Of a stretch of DNA of 64,000 nucleotides, positions 42,977 through 53,830 are shown one piece after another. Under the pieces are notes generated by a model. It was not told where the DNA came from. It did no database searches and was given only the letters and a program-made list of their open reading frames with translations. Source of the stretch: Gnetum montanum (lineage: Eukaryota > Streptophyta > Gnetopsida > Gnetales > Gnetaceae). Numbering within the stretch: the stretch's first letter is position 1; every line of letters begins with the position of its first letter. The DNA lies in assembly GCA_015680685.1 (NCBI GenBank), contig MNCI01036754.1:163679-227678 (forward strand). The letters run 5' to 3'. Position numbers and translations under genes: made by a program.

Positions 42977-43302
42977 TTATTGATTAAATGACAACTGATG
43001 GTGAAATGGGATGACAGACTTAAAGTGCCTAGTGAACAGATCAACAAGCATATTACAACATTGGTGTTCATACACATGGTGGTGAACACTGTACATAAAT
43101 GACATACAGACCTTCATCTTGACAGCTTGAAGAGAAAGAAAGAGAAAAGAAAATGAGGCACATTGCTGCCAATGCCAAGATTGTGCCTTCTGTTGTTTAT
43201 CCATAGCCACGCAACCAAACTTGTTCTTAGCACAAATGCTCTAGCTCTGGTCCATCCTGAGTTCTTTCTCTAAACCTGATCCATTGCTCGTATGATTACC
43301 AT
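42977..43302 (-). pseudogene. Small aORF of A2 (homologue of the A1 aORF)
   Basis: ATG at 43302 follows the splice acceptor directly, as in A1. Nucleotide homology to A1 38911-39110 is clear (AACAACARAGG, GCAATCTTGGCATTGG). In the frame matching the A1 membrane segment it reads GTILALAAMCLIFFSLSFSS. A different frame is open at 42977-43210 (MDKQQKAQSWHWQQ) and is probably not the original one. Confidence 0.4.
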
Positions 43303-43330
43303 CTGCACACATAACATAGTCACAAATGAG
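43303..43330 (-). promoter_or_regulatory. Predicted 3' splice acceptor of A2
   Basis: Minus strand TTTGTGACTATG then TTATGTGTGCAG directly before ATGG. Confidence 0.45.
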
Positions 43331-43496
43331 CAAGAATAGATAAGCCACAATACAGTTAATACCTTGCCTCGATATAAAGTGCATTGGCTAAGTTGTGGTT
43401 ATGGCAAATACTAGGTTAGAGGTTTATCATTGGTAACTACCAAAAGTGTAGGAGTTAGGCAAATAGTAGAATGAAAAAATTAAAAAATTTGTGCCT

Positions 43497-43513
43497 GGGC
43501 CCCCATGACTAAG
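43497..43513 (-). other. PPT-like box 2 in A2
   Basis: Minus strand CTTAGTCATGGGGGCCC. Confidence 0.6.
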
Positions 43514-43689
43514 AGCAAACCTCCAATAGAAATAAGATGGAAAAAATAGAAGGAATAAGAAATATGGGAAAAATAACAACAGCAACACCAATAAAATGGA
43601 TGTCATGGATGGGGATGAAACAAGAAATTTCTGATTGTAGGAAATGTTTAAGGAAAAGAATTTAACAATTGCATCATAAAGGAATACCA

Positions 43690-43735
43690 GTGGTTCTGCC
43701 CCAATGCAGGCTCATGCCCTTTATGCCTTGACAAA
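43690..43735 (-). repeat. Conserved internal block, A2 copy
   Basis: Minus strand CAAGGCATAAAGGGCATGAG, then CCTGCATTGGGGCAGAACC; reads QGIKGMSLHWGRTT, the most diverged copy. Confidence 0.6.
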
Positions 43736-44829
43736 CCCACAAACCAAAGAGTCTGTAGGCTCTAGGAATGACATATGGAAGCAATGGTTAAAGACTGATC
43801 CACAAGAATTTACCAAAGAAAAACAATGCATCCACCAAGATATAGATGAATGATAAAACCAGCAATGAGGTGTTAAATGGGGAGAAATATGGAAATAAAG
43901 GAGAAAATGGAATGGAAACCCATGAACAATGTTGTGTAAAGTCCCTTGTGTATTTTATGGTTAATGTGACTAATTAGAACTCATTCCAAATCTAGACTCA
44001 AACAAACCACATCCAGTGACCTCACATCAATACACTTGACCAATTCATCCTCTAAAGTAGCAAGAATGCTTCCACAAAGAGTCACCACCATTCCAAGGAA
44101 AGCGAGATGGAGAAGTCAGAAGTGAGAAAGTTCCTTAGTTAGAGGGAACCTTTAGGCATGGGTGACATGTCTTTCCAGTGCCATAACCAGTGCTTGTAGC
44201 CCCATTTTTCGTTATTATGTCTAAGGGGTGTGCTTTGAATTTCCACTTTTTTTACCTTTTTTTTTTTTTGCATGAGAACCACACCATGAAAAGACTTATT
44301 TTTATTCACTTAGCTTCCTAATATTTGATCAATGGTAGAATGGCAGAAAACCCAAGAAAAAGCATCCAAGGACCCAAGAGAATAGCCAGCACAAGTGCAT
44401 CGAATCCCCTTGAAGTCACATCCTTTTCAACCATTGATTCTCTCCTTGGTTTGAAGAATACCAAGCCACCAATTTATTAGCAAGTTTATTAAAAAAAAAA
44501 AAAGGGACTGTATAGTTCCAACCCAAGGGAGACCACAGAGTTAAATGGATGAATGGACGGTGTGGACTCGTTGCCTGTTATATCAAAAGAACCATATCTT
44601 AGTATTAGCATCATAATTCAAAGGTAAAAACCAAACATTAGCAATCAATATTATATAATTCAATCCACCATCATGAGCACTTATTGTAAAACAAATAAAA
44701 GTAAATCAAACAAACAAAGAAATAGTAAAAATGTGAACAATGGTGTAAGACAAAAATTAAGAAAAATTAAAGAAATTTGTAAAACAAAAATACAAAAAAA
44801 ATCTAAGGACCTAGAATGGTGAGATCCTT
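43736..44829 (-). other. 3' non-coding region of A2
   Basis: Same phrases as A1 37600-38470 and D 17300-18470 (for example AAGGGGTGTGCTTTGAAT at 44223-44241). Two homopolymer runs near 44257 and 44491. PPT-like box 1 is not recognisable here. Confidence 0.5.
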
Positions 44830-46043
44830 CTAAAATAGTGAGCAGGGTTGTTCACCAATAGAGGTAGTATGAGCACTGGTTGTCCTAGTCTCATGGAAAG
44901 GTTTGGTTTGTTGGACATTAACCAATAGTTTCTTATCCAAGTTCTCAGGTTTGTATATCATCATGGCCCCTAAAGGAAAAGTTGCATGAATAATATAAGG
45001 TCCTTCCCACAGCATTTGAAATTTGGTTTGTTGTGGCACATGTGTGGGATTCCACTAGAGAACCTTATCTCCTAGTTGATATTTAACTTTCCTAATTCTT
45101 AGGTCATGACGTTGTTTATTGAAGGCCTTGTGTAATTCATTAGATGATAGGGTGGCTAATCAGTTCTCATCTAGCAAGTTAAGGGACATTAACTATTATT
45201 TTTGTGCTAGATTGACGTCAAGGTTGAGGTCACATCCCATGGATAGTGTACGGAGCTCAATTTGAATAGGAAACGTTGGTAGTTTACCATACACTAACTC
45301 ATACGGAGAGTAGCCTATAGGGAGTTTCCATGTGGAGTGATATGCCCAAAGAGCATCGTTCAGTTTGGTGCTCCAGTCTAGCTATATTTGCTAATAATTC
45401 TTGTCAGTATTTTCGTAATCTCCCTATTGGTGACTTTGGCCTGACCGTTTGCTTGGGGGTGATATGGTGTCATCAATTTATGCTCAACTTCTAAGTGTTG
45501 CATTAATTTTCAAAAATTCACACCTGTGAAGTGTGTACCATTGTCAGAAATAAGTGCACATGGCACACCAAACCTGTTTACGATTTGTTGTTGAACAAAT
45601 CACGCAGCTGTAGATGATGTACAATCCTTAATAGTAGTTGTTTTTGTCCATTTTGTAAGGTAATCAATGAAAATAATAATATAAGCTTTTCCATTGTACA
45701 TTGGTGCAATTGGCCCCATAAAATCAATTCCCCAAATGTCAAAAAATTCTAAAGGTTGAATCCATTGTTGTGGACCCTCCATTCTAGCAATCATTCTCCC
45801 ATCACGTTGATAGTGCTCACAAGATTGGATGAATTGATGGGTGTCCTGAAACAATATAGGCCAATAATATCCTACAACTAAGATCTTAATGGCTATTCAT
45901 CTCCTAGTGTAATGATCCCCACAAGGACCCTCATGAGCATCTTGGAGAACTCGTAATTGATCTATATCAGAAACACACCATCGAACCAAGCCATTGGGGC
46001 ATACTTTGTAAAGTTGCCCATTGATTTCCATAAAATACTTGGC
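44830..46043 (-). pseudogene. Integrase of A2
   Basis: HHCC-type segment (HEGPCGDHYTRR ... CEHYQRD, 45780-45950; the second zinc Cys is Tyr here), core WGIDFMGPIAPMYNGKAYII with the first Asp, LISDNGTHFTGVNF with the second Asp, and PYHPQANGQAKVTNREI, where Lys (codon 45435-45437) replaces the catalytic Glu 35 residues after the second Asp. C-terminal part at 44830-45039 reads PQQTKFQMLWEGPYIIHATF and KPENLDKKLLV, the usual gypsy integrase C-terminal domain. Stops and a frameshift lie between. Confidence 0.85.
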
Positions 46044-47470
46044 TTAGTGAAGAAACTGTTGTTTCTTTTTAAGGTCTAACCCTTGTGGTGTTTGTTGTGT
46101 AAGGAGATAGGTGAGAATACTACTATACCAATTTGTTTCCATGGTCAATTGATTATTCACTACACCTACAAAGAAGAGTTCATCAGGGAAATCATCAAAA
46201 ATTGAATACTCATCCTCTTTGTTGTCCCATCGTAACTGAGATAAATGATTAGCAACTACGTTCTCGGTGCCTTTACGATCAATCATTGTAAGATAAAACT
46301 CTTGTAAGATTACAACAAATCATATGATACAAGGGCTCACCATTGGTTTATTCATGAGAAACCAGATTGCACTATCATCCATGTGTACAAATACTTTATA
46401 ATCCAATACATTGTGCCTAAATTTTTCTAGTGCAAACATTATAGCAATTAATTCTTTCTCTATAGTAGTGTAGTTAAGTTGTGCACCAACAATACTTCTA
46501 CTTGCATATTGGATGTAATAAGGACATTTTTTGTCATCTAACTATGTAAGTATAGCTTCTAAGGCAAAGTTGGACACGTCTATCATTATGTGGAATGGCT
46601 TGGACCAGTCAAGAGCTTCTAGAATAGGTGTTTCTACGAGATTCTATTTTAAAGTTTGCAAAGCTTGTTCACATTCCTTGGTCCATTCGAAAGGTATGTC
46701 CTTTTTTGTTAGTTCAACCAATGGTTTCGCAACCTTCGAAAAGTTCTCAATGAAGCATCTGTAATAGCGAGTGTGTCCAAGGAATGATCAGATATCTTTT
46801 ACAGTTTCAGGTTGACGGCTAATTCCTTGGATAACTTTGATCTTTTCAGGGTCTACATCTATCCTTGTGTGTGAAATTTTATGCCCTAGTACGATACCTT
46901 CTTGGACCATCAAATGGCTTTTCTACCAATTGAGCCTTAAATTGGTTTCTATATATTATTTTAGTACTTGCTTTAACTGGTCCAAGGCTTGATCAAAGTT
47001 CGCTTTGTAGGTGGAGAAGTCTTCCATGAATACCTCCACACCATTTTTTATCTACTGCTAGAATATGCTTAGAACTAATCATTGAAACATTGTAGGGGAA
47101 TTGCACAAGCGAAACAACATCTGTCTGTATGCAAACATTCCACAAGGACTGGTGAACATAGTGTTGGCTTGGTCTTCTAGGGCTATTTTTATTTTGTTGT
47201 ACCCACTATACCCATCTAGAAAACTATAGTAGCGATGCCCTGCAATGGTGTCTAAGACTTGGTTGATGAATGGCAATGGAAAGTGATCTTTGAATGTTGC
47301 CCTATTTAGTAGCCTAAAATCTATGCACACCCTCCATTTGCCTCTCTTTTTGGGCACAATAACTAAGGGACTAACCCATTCACTATCAGCAATGGGGTAA
47401 ATTAACCCAGCTTTTAGAAGTTATTCAATTTCTTCCTTAACCACTTGCTTAAGATTTGGGTTAAGTCGCC
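46044..47470 (-). pseudogene. Reverse transcriptase and RNase H of A2
   Basis: RT: KKRGKWRVCIDFRLLN, FKDHFPLPFINQVLDTIAGH and SFLDGYSGYNKIKIA, then MFAYRQMLFRLCNSPTMFQ (47079-47357), then FMEDF at 47015-47029; the first Asp of the YxDD-type box is Glu. Connection: IQGISRQPETV, SFLGHTRYYRCFIENFS, FEWTKECEQALQTL. RNase H: DVSNFALEAIL, then YTTIEKELIAIMFALEKFR and DHSD-like HMDDSAIWFLMNKP, then DRKGTENVVANHLSQL (46044-46286). The motif wording is that of Athila/Tat RTs. Confidence 0.85.
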
Positions 47471-47483
47471 TCTGCGGTTGTCG

Positions 47484-48600
47484 TCAAGGCTTCATGGAGG
47501 GGTTAGTGTAAATTCTATGTTGGCACATCCTAGGATCTATTCCTATTAATTCAAGATATGACCAAGAAAAGACTTTCAACCATTTATTTATTACCTTTAA
47601 CAATCTCTCTTTTTGTTGAGGAGCAAGCTTTGCATTAATAATTACTAGTTGTCCATTTTTGAGGAACATGTATTTCATACCGATGGGCAATGGTTTTAGC
47701 TCAAGGGGCTCCTACTTAAACTTATAAGGGATTTCCAACTTCCCCCAGTTGATATTTTCAATGTTAAGACTTGGAAGTTGGTGATGGACTTGCTCTAATG
47801 TGTCTATGCTATGGATGTAAGCGCAAGTCAAACCCTTAGTTGGTTTCATGCATATAATTGAATTGCTCTCTTGATCAGCTATTAGCCACTGGGTGCCTTC
47901 CTGTCTTGTGGTTGCTACATATAGGCATCTTAGTATGTTAGTCACTTATGCACACTGGTTGCATGCAGGCAATGTTAAACTTTGCAAAAACTAAGACTTC
48001 TATAGGCAATTACACCCTATGTCACTATATGTGATGCATGGAAATTTCTTCTTCTCGATCTTTCCAAATGTATTTTCCTTTGATATTTCTAGGGAAAGAT
48101 CACAAATTCCTAGGCATGTGTCAATTGTGCTTAGCCATGCTCTTCCCATTATGATTGAGAAGTCCCCTTTACCATTGTTCACTTGAATCACTAGGAAGTC
48201 AGCTAGGTACAACCACCCACAAATAGTTATGATAATATCATCCACTAGTCCCAATGGGATAGTGATGGACTAGTCAGCCAACTCTAGATGGATGTTACTC
48301 TTTTTTAATGGAGGAAAGTTCTAGGCCTTGTACATTTCTTGAGAGATTAAATTGATACTTGAACTTGAATCCAAAAGAGCTTTGCACGACTCATTCCCAA
48401 TGATTTGTAGATCTATCAGAGGACTCCTCAGATTAGAGAATTTCCTAGAAAGATGGCCAACTTTTATCCAATTGGTGATGTCATAAGTTAACATTTCAAG
48501 TGATGGTGAGGCATTTGAAGAATTAGCCGCTTGTGGTTGGAAGGGCTTAGTTAGACTATTGGTTCTAAAGAAAGTTCTTTTTTTCATGTGGTTGTTAGAA
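47484..48600 (-). pseudogene. Aspartic protease and linker of A2
   Basis: RTNSLTKPFQPQAANSS and WIKVGHLSRKFSNLRSPLI lead to ALLDSSSSINLIS (active-site region, 48330-48370; D-S-S where D-S-G or D-T-G is expected). Then GLVDDIIITICGW, ADFLVIQVNNGKGDFSIIM and CDLSLEIS (48000-48254), followed by the linker toward RT: INWGKLEIPYKF and LPIGMKYMFLKNGQLVIINA (47484-47945). Confidence 0.75.
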
Positions 48601-50984
48601 CCAACAGTAGGTTGGGAGTTAATAGCCCTTGTGGCATTACATTGTTGCGGCTAGGCAAGGAGTTCACCCTGCATAGCTGAAGTAGGTGGTAATGGAGCTA
48701 TGGATGGAAGAGATGTGGCTAGATGCGAAGGATGGTATGTTTGTGGAACATCGTCCCTAGGAGAGGGAGTCCTATAATACTCCCAAGCTTGGTAGTGAGG
48801 TTGAGGAGTAACGTGACTAGTAGAGTCACATGGAGAGATTGGCTACTACACGTAATATCCATATGGGTCAGGTTGCTAGTAAGGATATTGTTGCCTTGGT
48901 GGCGGCATTCCTCATGATTGTAAGTGCTGCCACTATTGACATTGCTCAATCGATTGTGATGGAGTTCCACTTGGAAAATAAGTTAAGGGTTGGTGGAATT
49001 GTCTTGGGTTATCTTGAGGATAAGGTAACCTTTGGGGTGTTTGTTGTTTGTTTAATTGTGGGTTGAGTTCATACATCCTAGACTCCTGCAAATGTGAGGT
49101 TACAAGGCAACATCCTTTAGGATGGTCATATTGGCATATCTTGCATACACTATCATTGTCTGTTTCCGAATCCACAACCTCTTTAACGATGGCAACTTTG
49201 CCCTTACCCTTGTTACGTGCATGTTCCACTTCTCTCTTTTTTCTCTTTTCACAATCACTACCTTGCTCTCTATACTCCTCTACTATTTTGAGAATGGTTT
49301 GAAATCTATTATTTAGGGAGTCCCAAATTTGATCAACCTTTTCCGATACCTTCGATGCCAAATTTTGAATAGGCAAAGTTTTCCTATTCACCATCTCTTT
49401 AAGTGGTGACTCTTCTTCCTCCTCACAAAATCTTACTCCCCTCTTTTTGAGGGAAGAATCTCTATTATATTCCTCCACACTTTCTCTTTTCCTTAGCTCA
49501 TCTTCTTCTTTAGCAACTTGCTCCAACAATCTTTGAACTTGACGGGCCCTAAGCTTGGATAATCTTCCTTGGGCATAAGTCCCAAGGATTCTTCGCATTT
49601 CATGCCTAATCCCATCTATGAGATGGCGTATTTGATCCCTCTATGAATAACCATGGCTAGGACAACAATGTAATAGTGCATAATATCGACCCATGGTAGC
49701 ATCCAATGGTTCATGTCCTCCTTGTTTCCATCCTTGGATTTTCTTTCGTAGGTTCAACACTTGAGAGTACATTTGGTACTTATCGTTGAACAATTCTAAC
49801 ATGGTACTCCACCTACAAATGGATTTCAGTTCTAAGGATTAGTCCCAGCTTTCTGCTTTTTTGACTAGTGTCTGTGGAAACAACTTAAGTTTTTGCAATT
49901 CATTTTCTATGGTTTGTAAGGCACATGCATCATGGAATTTTTGTAGATGATTTTGAGGATCAGCATTGTATGCCCCTTCGAATCATGGGATATTGTTCAT
50001 ATCTAATCTCTTGATCCTACTATCTTTTTGGTGCCTTGTTGGAACTCTAACAGCCTCAATTATGTCTAACATACATCGAGTAGTGAGTAGGGGTTCATTG
50101 TGATCATCTTGTCTATGGCGTCTATGATGCCTATGTTGTTCCCTACTCTCCCTTCTTCTATGTTGTGATTCTCTAGAATGCCCTTGTCCCGTTTCCTGAC
50201 TATTTCATCTATGACTCCCACTTTGCCTACCTTCATCCTCATGGTCTTTTCTTCTATGACTACATCCAGATCTTGAAGGAAAGGATAAAGGAGATGATTA
50301 AGGTGAAGAAGAAGGAGAACCATCACCATGACAATGTCTACTACCTTTTCTTTGATAGTCTTAGTCTTGATCATGATCATGAACAAAATTTCCACCTCTA
50401 CCATGCATTTGTGTTCTTCTTTCAGACCATTTATGTCTGTTGGTATCAGAACCTAGATTATGGATAGTTGAATGAAGTTTTTGATATACAACCCCCTGAC
50501 CAAAGTCAACAAGAGGAACATCATTTCATGGGAAACCTCCTGAGGTAGGTTCACCACCCTCATTTTCACTTAAGACATGTGGAACATCTTGGGATCACTT
50601 GCCCTTCATAGACTTGTGATGTCTCTCCTGTTGCAAGTCCCTTTGATGTTGTGCCTCCATGGGAAAATACTCTCTTGAATCATGTTCATGCACAACATAT
50701 TCTACCTATAAGTGCTACATGCCAATTCATGTGAGAGCATGAAGAAGCGTGCTTGGAACCGACCAATCAGGAGGTAACACTATGTTACCTTCTAAGTCTC
50801 GCCAACGTAGCTATTCATCCTAGTGGGGGATAAAGGTGAATTCTGGTATATACTCATTGGGATGAACATATGCCATATGAAACTGTTGGGGTATGGGTAG
50901 ATCAACATCATGTGTACTACACCTCTGATTGTTTCCTATATCAGACCTAGGTAGTGAAGCACTTTCGTATGAAGAAGGAGACAT
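48601..50984 (-). pseudogene. gag: gag of A2
   Basis: Start ATG at 50984 (MSPSSYESASLPRSDIGNN). Capsid domain: ADPQNHLQKFHDACALQ, then LFNDKYQMYSQVLNLRKK and RRILGTYAQGRLSKLRA (about 49560-50060). The open part 48933-49598 carries the Glu/Lys-rich region and the zinc knuckle CKICQYDHPKGCC. Stops and frame changes occur upstream of 49600. In the middle (50066-50404) a Met-rich ORF is in the wrong frame; the original is Ser/His/Asp-rich as in A1. Confidence 0.8.
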
Positions 50985-51103
50985 AATTTTCTATTCAGTG
51001 TGCAATGTATTATTATCTATTTCCTTTTATAACCAACCATAAGGGTTCATTCCAATGATGAGGAAGATTTCCTAAGTTCTACTTAGCACACAAACAACAA
51101 AGT

Positions 51104-51121
51104 GCCCAGCAACGATGCTAA
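51104..51121 (-). other. Primer-binding site of A2
   Basis: Minus strand TAGCATCGTTGCTGGGCA, a mutated tRNA-Asp PBS adjoining the 5' LTR. Confidence 0.75.
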
Positions 51122-51950
51122 TGATGAGCAGTGAGGTATCCCTACACTCAACCATATGAATATGAGCGTACACGCATGATCCAGTCGAATTCCAAGGACT
51201 AAGTGCTTATGTGCCTTTGTAGAACAAGGATAGGTTAGTTAATCGTTGTCTTCCCAAACTTGCATGTATGGCACGGTTGTATGGTTAAGCAAGCTTGAGG
51301 CATATGATTTTTATGGGTTTTTATGTTTTTATGTCTTGGTACTAATAAGGGAGAAGAGAGAAGTAACTAAGTAACTAATCTAGTTTAACTAATTCACTAT
51401 GCTTTGACTAGTCCTAACACCAACATCTATTCTCACTTGCCATACACATCCCTAAACTAGTACAACACTACTGGGATTACCAAAGACTAATCATTACTGG
51501 GTTACCAAGTGTTACATGCATGCTCGAAGTGATTGTACTATGTGTGCTTACTTAAGAGAGCTGTAGGGTGAGAGAGAGAAGACATTAATTAACTAAGGAA
51601 AGCATTAAATAATAGTAATTAACATTAATTAATCTATTCTAACTACTGCAAGGTTTATCACAAAGTTCATCTTTATTGCCATACACAAGGTGTTCTTAGG
51701 TACACAATGCTCGAATAAAGATCCATTGACTTTATGACTCTTACTGCAAGCACTCAGAAAGAATTCTAACTCTGAGAGGAAGAAAAGGCAAGAGTTTGGG
51801 TAAGGAACTAACTAATATATTGCCAAACCAAGTGTGCTTGCCTCTTACTTATAGGCAAGGAGATGGGTCCTGATATCAAGTATTCAACATTGCATGGTAG
51901 GCTTTGATATCATGGATGTGATATTGCAGCCCCGATATCGTGGCTCATCA
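51122..51950 (-). repeat. 5' LTR of A2
   Basis: 829 bp, TGATGAGCAG to GGCTCATCA in plus orientation. Pairs with 42097-42912. Confidence 0.95.
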
Positions 51951-51955
51951 CCAAA

Positions 51956-52140
51956 CTTTTGCTCTAGAAATAGGCAATCATGCATCATTCATCATGGAAA
52001 ATCTTGGAGATAAAGAAATAATAAAGCATGTCTTCAAGACCTTTCACCATATCTTATCCCTATCATTACCTTCTGTATTGCAATCATGGCCTTTAGATAT
52101 TATTCTTATTAAATCAAATTGGTCCATGTTTGTATCTTGA
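51956..52140 (+). pseudogene. Unrecognised reading frame interrupted by A2 (right part)
   Basis: Reads FALEIGNHASFIMENLGDKE and IIKHVFKTFHHILSLSLPSV, then LQSWPLDIILIKSN before a stop; continues the frame at 41426-42096. Family not recognised. Confidence 0.4.
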
Positions 52141-52779
52141 AATTCATCTGCAAATCTAAATTTTTCCTTGAATCTTGAAATCTCAAGCATATTTGGCTTC
52201 TACTAGTAATACCTGTAGAGTATCTTTGATAAAAGCATTAAAGTTTATTCTGTTAGCCTCACGAATCTAGTGCTAGTAGCTTTTGAATATCCAATTTGAA
52301 AGTCAATTGCCAAATTGTTGGTTTTTGAGCTAAGAAGAATCTTTAGGGAGGAAGATGATAGTCTTGTCATGAAGGTGGTTAGAAAGGCTCACAATTAGCT
52401 TTTGTGACTTGATTTTTAGGATCTCAAGCATAAAAACTTAACTGAAAGATTAATGGGAAAGGCTGTTAGATCAACCACGAAGTGATCCACTTGATAAGGA
52501 AGAAGATCTACTACCTTGATAATCTATTTTACAAAGATCTAATACTATACTAGTCATGTTATTTATTGAACGTAAGTATAGAGCACACCAAATACAAAGT
52601 TCATGATCACAACCTCATAAAGCCTGCTTCATTAATGGCCAAAATGTGCCAACACAAACCTTAGAGAAAAGATAGCATGATGAAAGCAGGATACCAATGA
52701 ATCATGATGTGTTCATAGAATGATACATGCTCAATCAATGTCTAAATCATGAGGTCAAGAAATATGGCCAATTAATGTA
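52141..52779. other. Unassigned
   Basis: AT-rich, no recognised coding or repeat features. Confidence 0.35.
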
Positions 52780-53770
52780 CATGATAGGACTATGACTAGA
52801 AACTTGTGAAAGGGTATGTATGTATGTCATAGGTAATCTCTACCAAAGGTTAGTGGCTCAAATTACTATAGTGTTAGATGTTGTAGCTAAATTAGTAGGT
52901 GAATGACATAAGAATGTCAATCTAGAGGAAGACAACATAAATCTCCAATGTCAAAAGGATGTAAAATATGTTGAATGTAAGATTCAAATTTTTGATGTTG
53001 TTGAGGCCCTTGTGCAAGAAATCCTAAGAATGAAAAAGACTTTGACCTTTTCAATGTTGTGAAAAGGTTTGGGATATGCTAAATTAAAAGATGGCATCAT
53101 GTCTCAAGGATTTAGAAAATAAAGTTGTTGAAGTGGTTGTGAAAGCAACTACACCATAAGACAAAAGTGGTTAAGGTAAGACAAAGGGTAAGAGGCCTTA
53201 CCATAATCAAATTTCCTATCCTTATGGTATATGTTTTCAACCAAAACTTTAATAAGGGATGGAAACTAATCCTTGAAACTTGACATCTTGGATATTCCCT
53301 CTACATGACAATAATTTTCCTTATGTCATCCTCCTTCTTATCATGAAACTTAGTAGCCTATGAACCAAATACCTTATTTAATATCCCATCAATATTGGTC
53401 ACGTTCACCACAACTATCTAAGTAGCTATTAGTCAAATAATATCTATCATGATCCTCTATGCTATTGTAGGAGAAAATTTTAAATTAGCCACAATGCAAA
53501 CATGTCCAATTCCTTAATGCAAGGTACTAGCCGCATTTTCCATCATCATACACTATTGGACAATACCATAATAATCACGTTCCTTGCATGGCACAAAATT
53601 AATCATCTAATAGATGAAAGCATTTTTATAATAGAAATAAAAACACAATTATGTGTGAGGATTCATGCTCATCCTCTTTCTCACCATTATCTTCTAAGAA
53701 ATGAAACCAAGAAGATTAGGCATTTAAAGAACAAGTTCAACACCTAAAGTTCTACAAAACATATTAGTCA
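52780..53770 (+). pseudogene. Probable gag-like remnant of element E
   Basis: A Gln/Pro/Tyr/Ser-rich frame in which many stops are TAA/TAG that would read Gln: segments such as NQPQCKHVQFPNARYQPHFP and SKKWNQED appear near 53480-53720. Upstream (52850-53060) a Lys/Glu/Asp-rich stretch reads NLEEDNINLQCQKDVKYVE. The composition, and a PPT-like box plus T-rich tract just downstream, match the gag tail of A and B elements. No diagnostic capsid motif is visible. Confidence 0.3.
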
Positions 53771-53830
53771 CCTCCTCAGCCATTGTGTGATGTTGATTAA
53801 AAAAGAGGTTGTCAAGTGCTAGCCTTGAAC

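Larger units (their letters stand above)
42097..51950 (-). mobile_element. A2: full-length Athila/Tat-like gypsy element with pol
   Basis: LTRs at 51122-51950 (5') and 42097-42912 (3'), flanked by CCAAC (42092-42096) and CCAAA (51951-51955). On the minus strand, PBS, gag with zinc knuckle, protease, RT, RNase H, integrase, conserved block, PPT-like box, splice acceptor, small aORF and PPT are in order. 9.85 kb. It is degenerate, with stops throughout and changed catalytic residues in RT and integrase. Confidence 0.95.
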
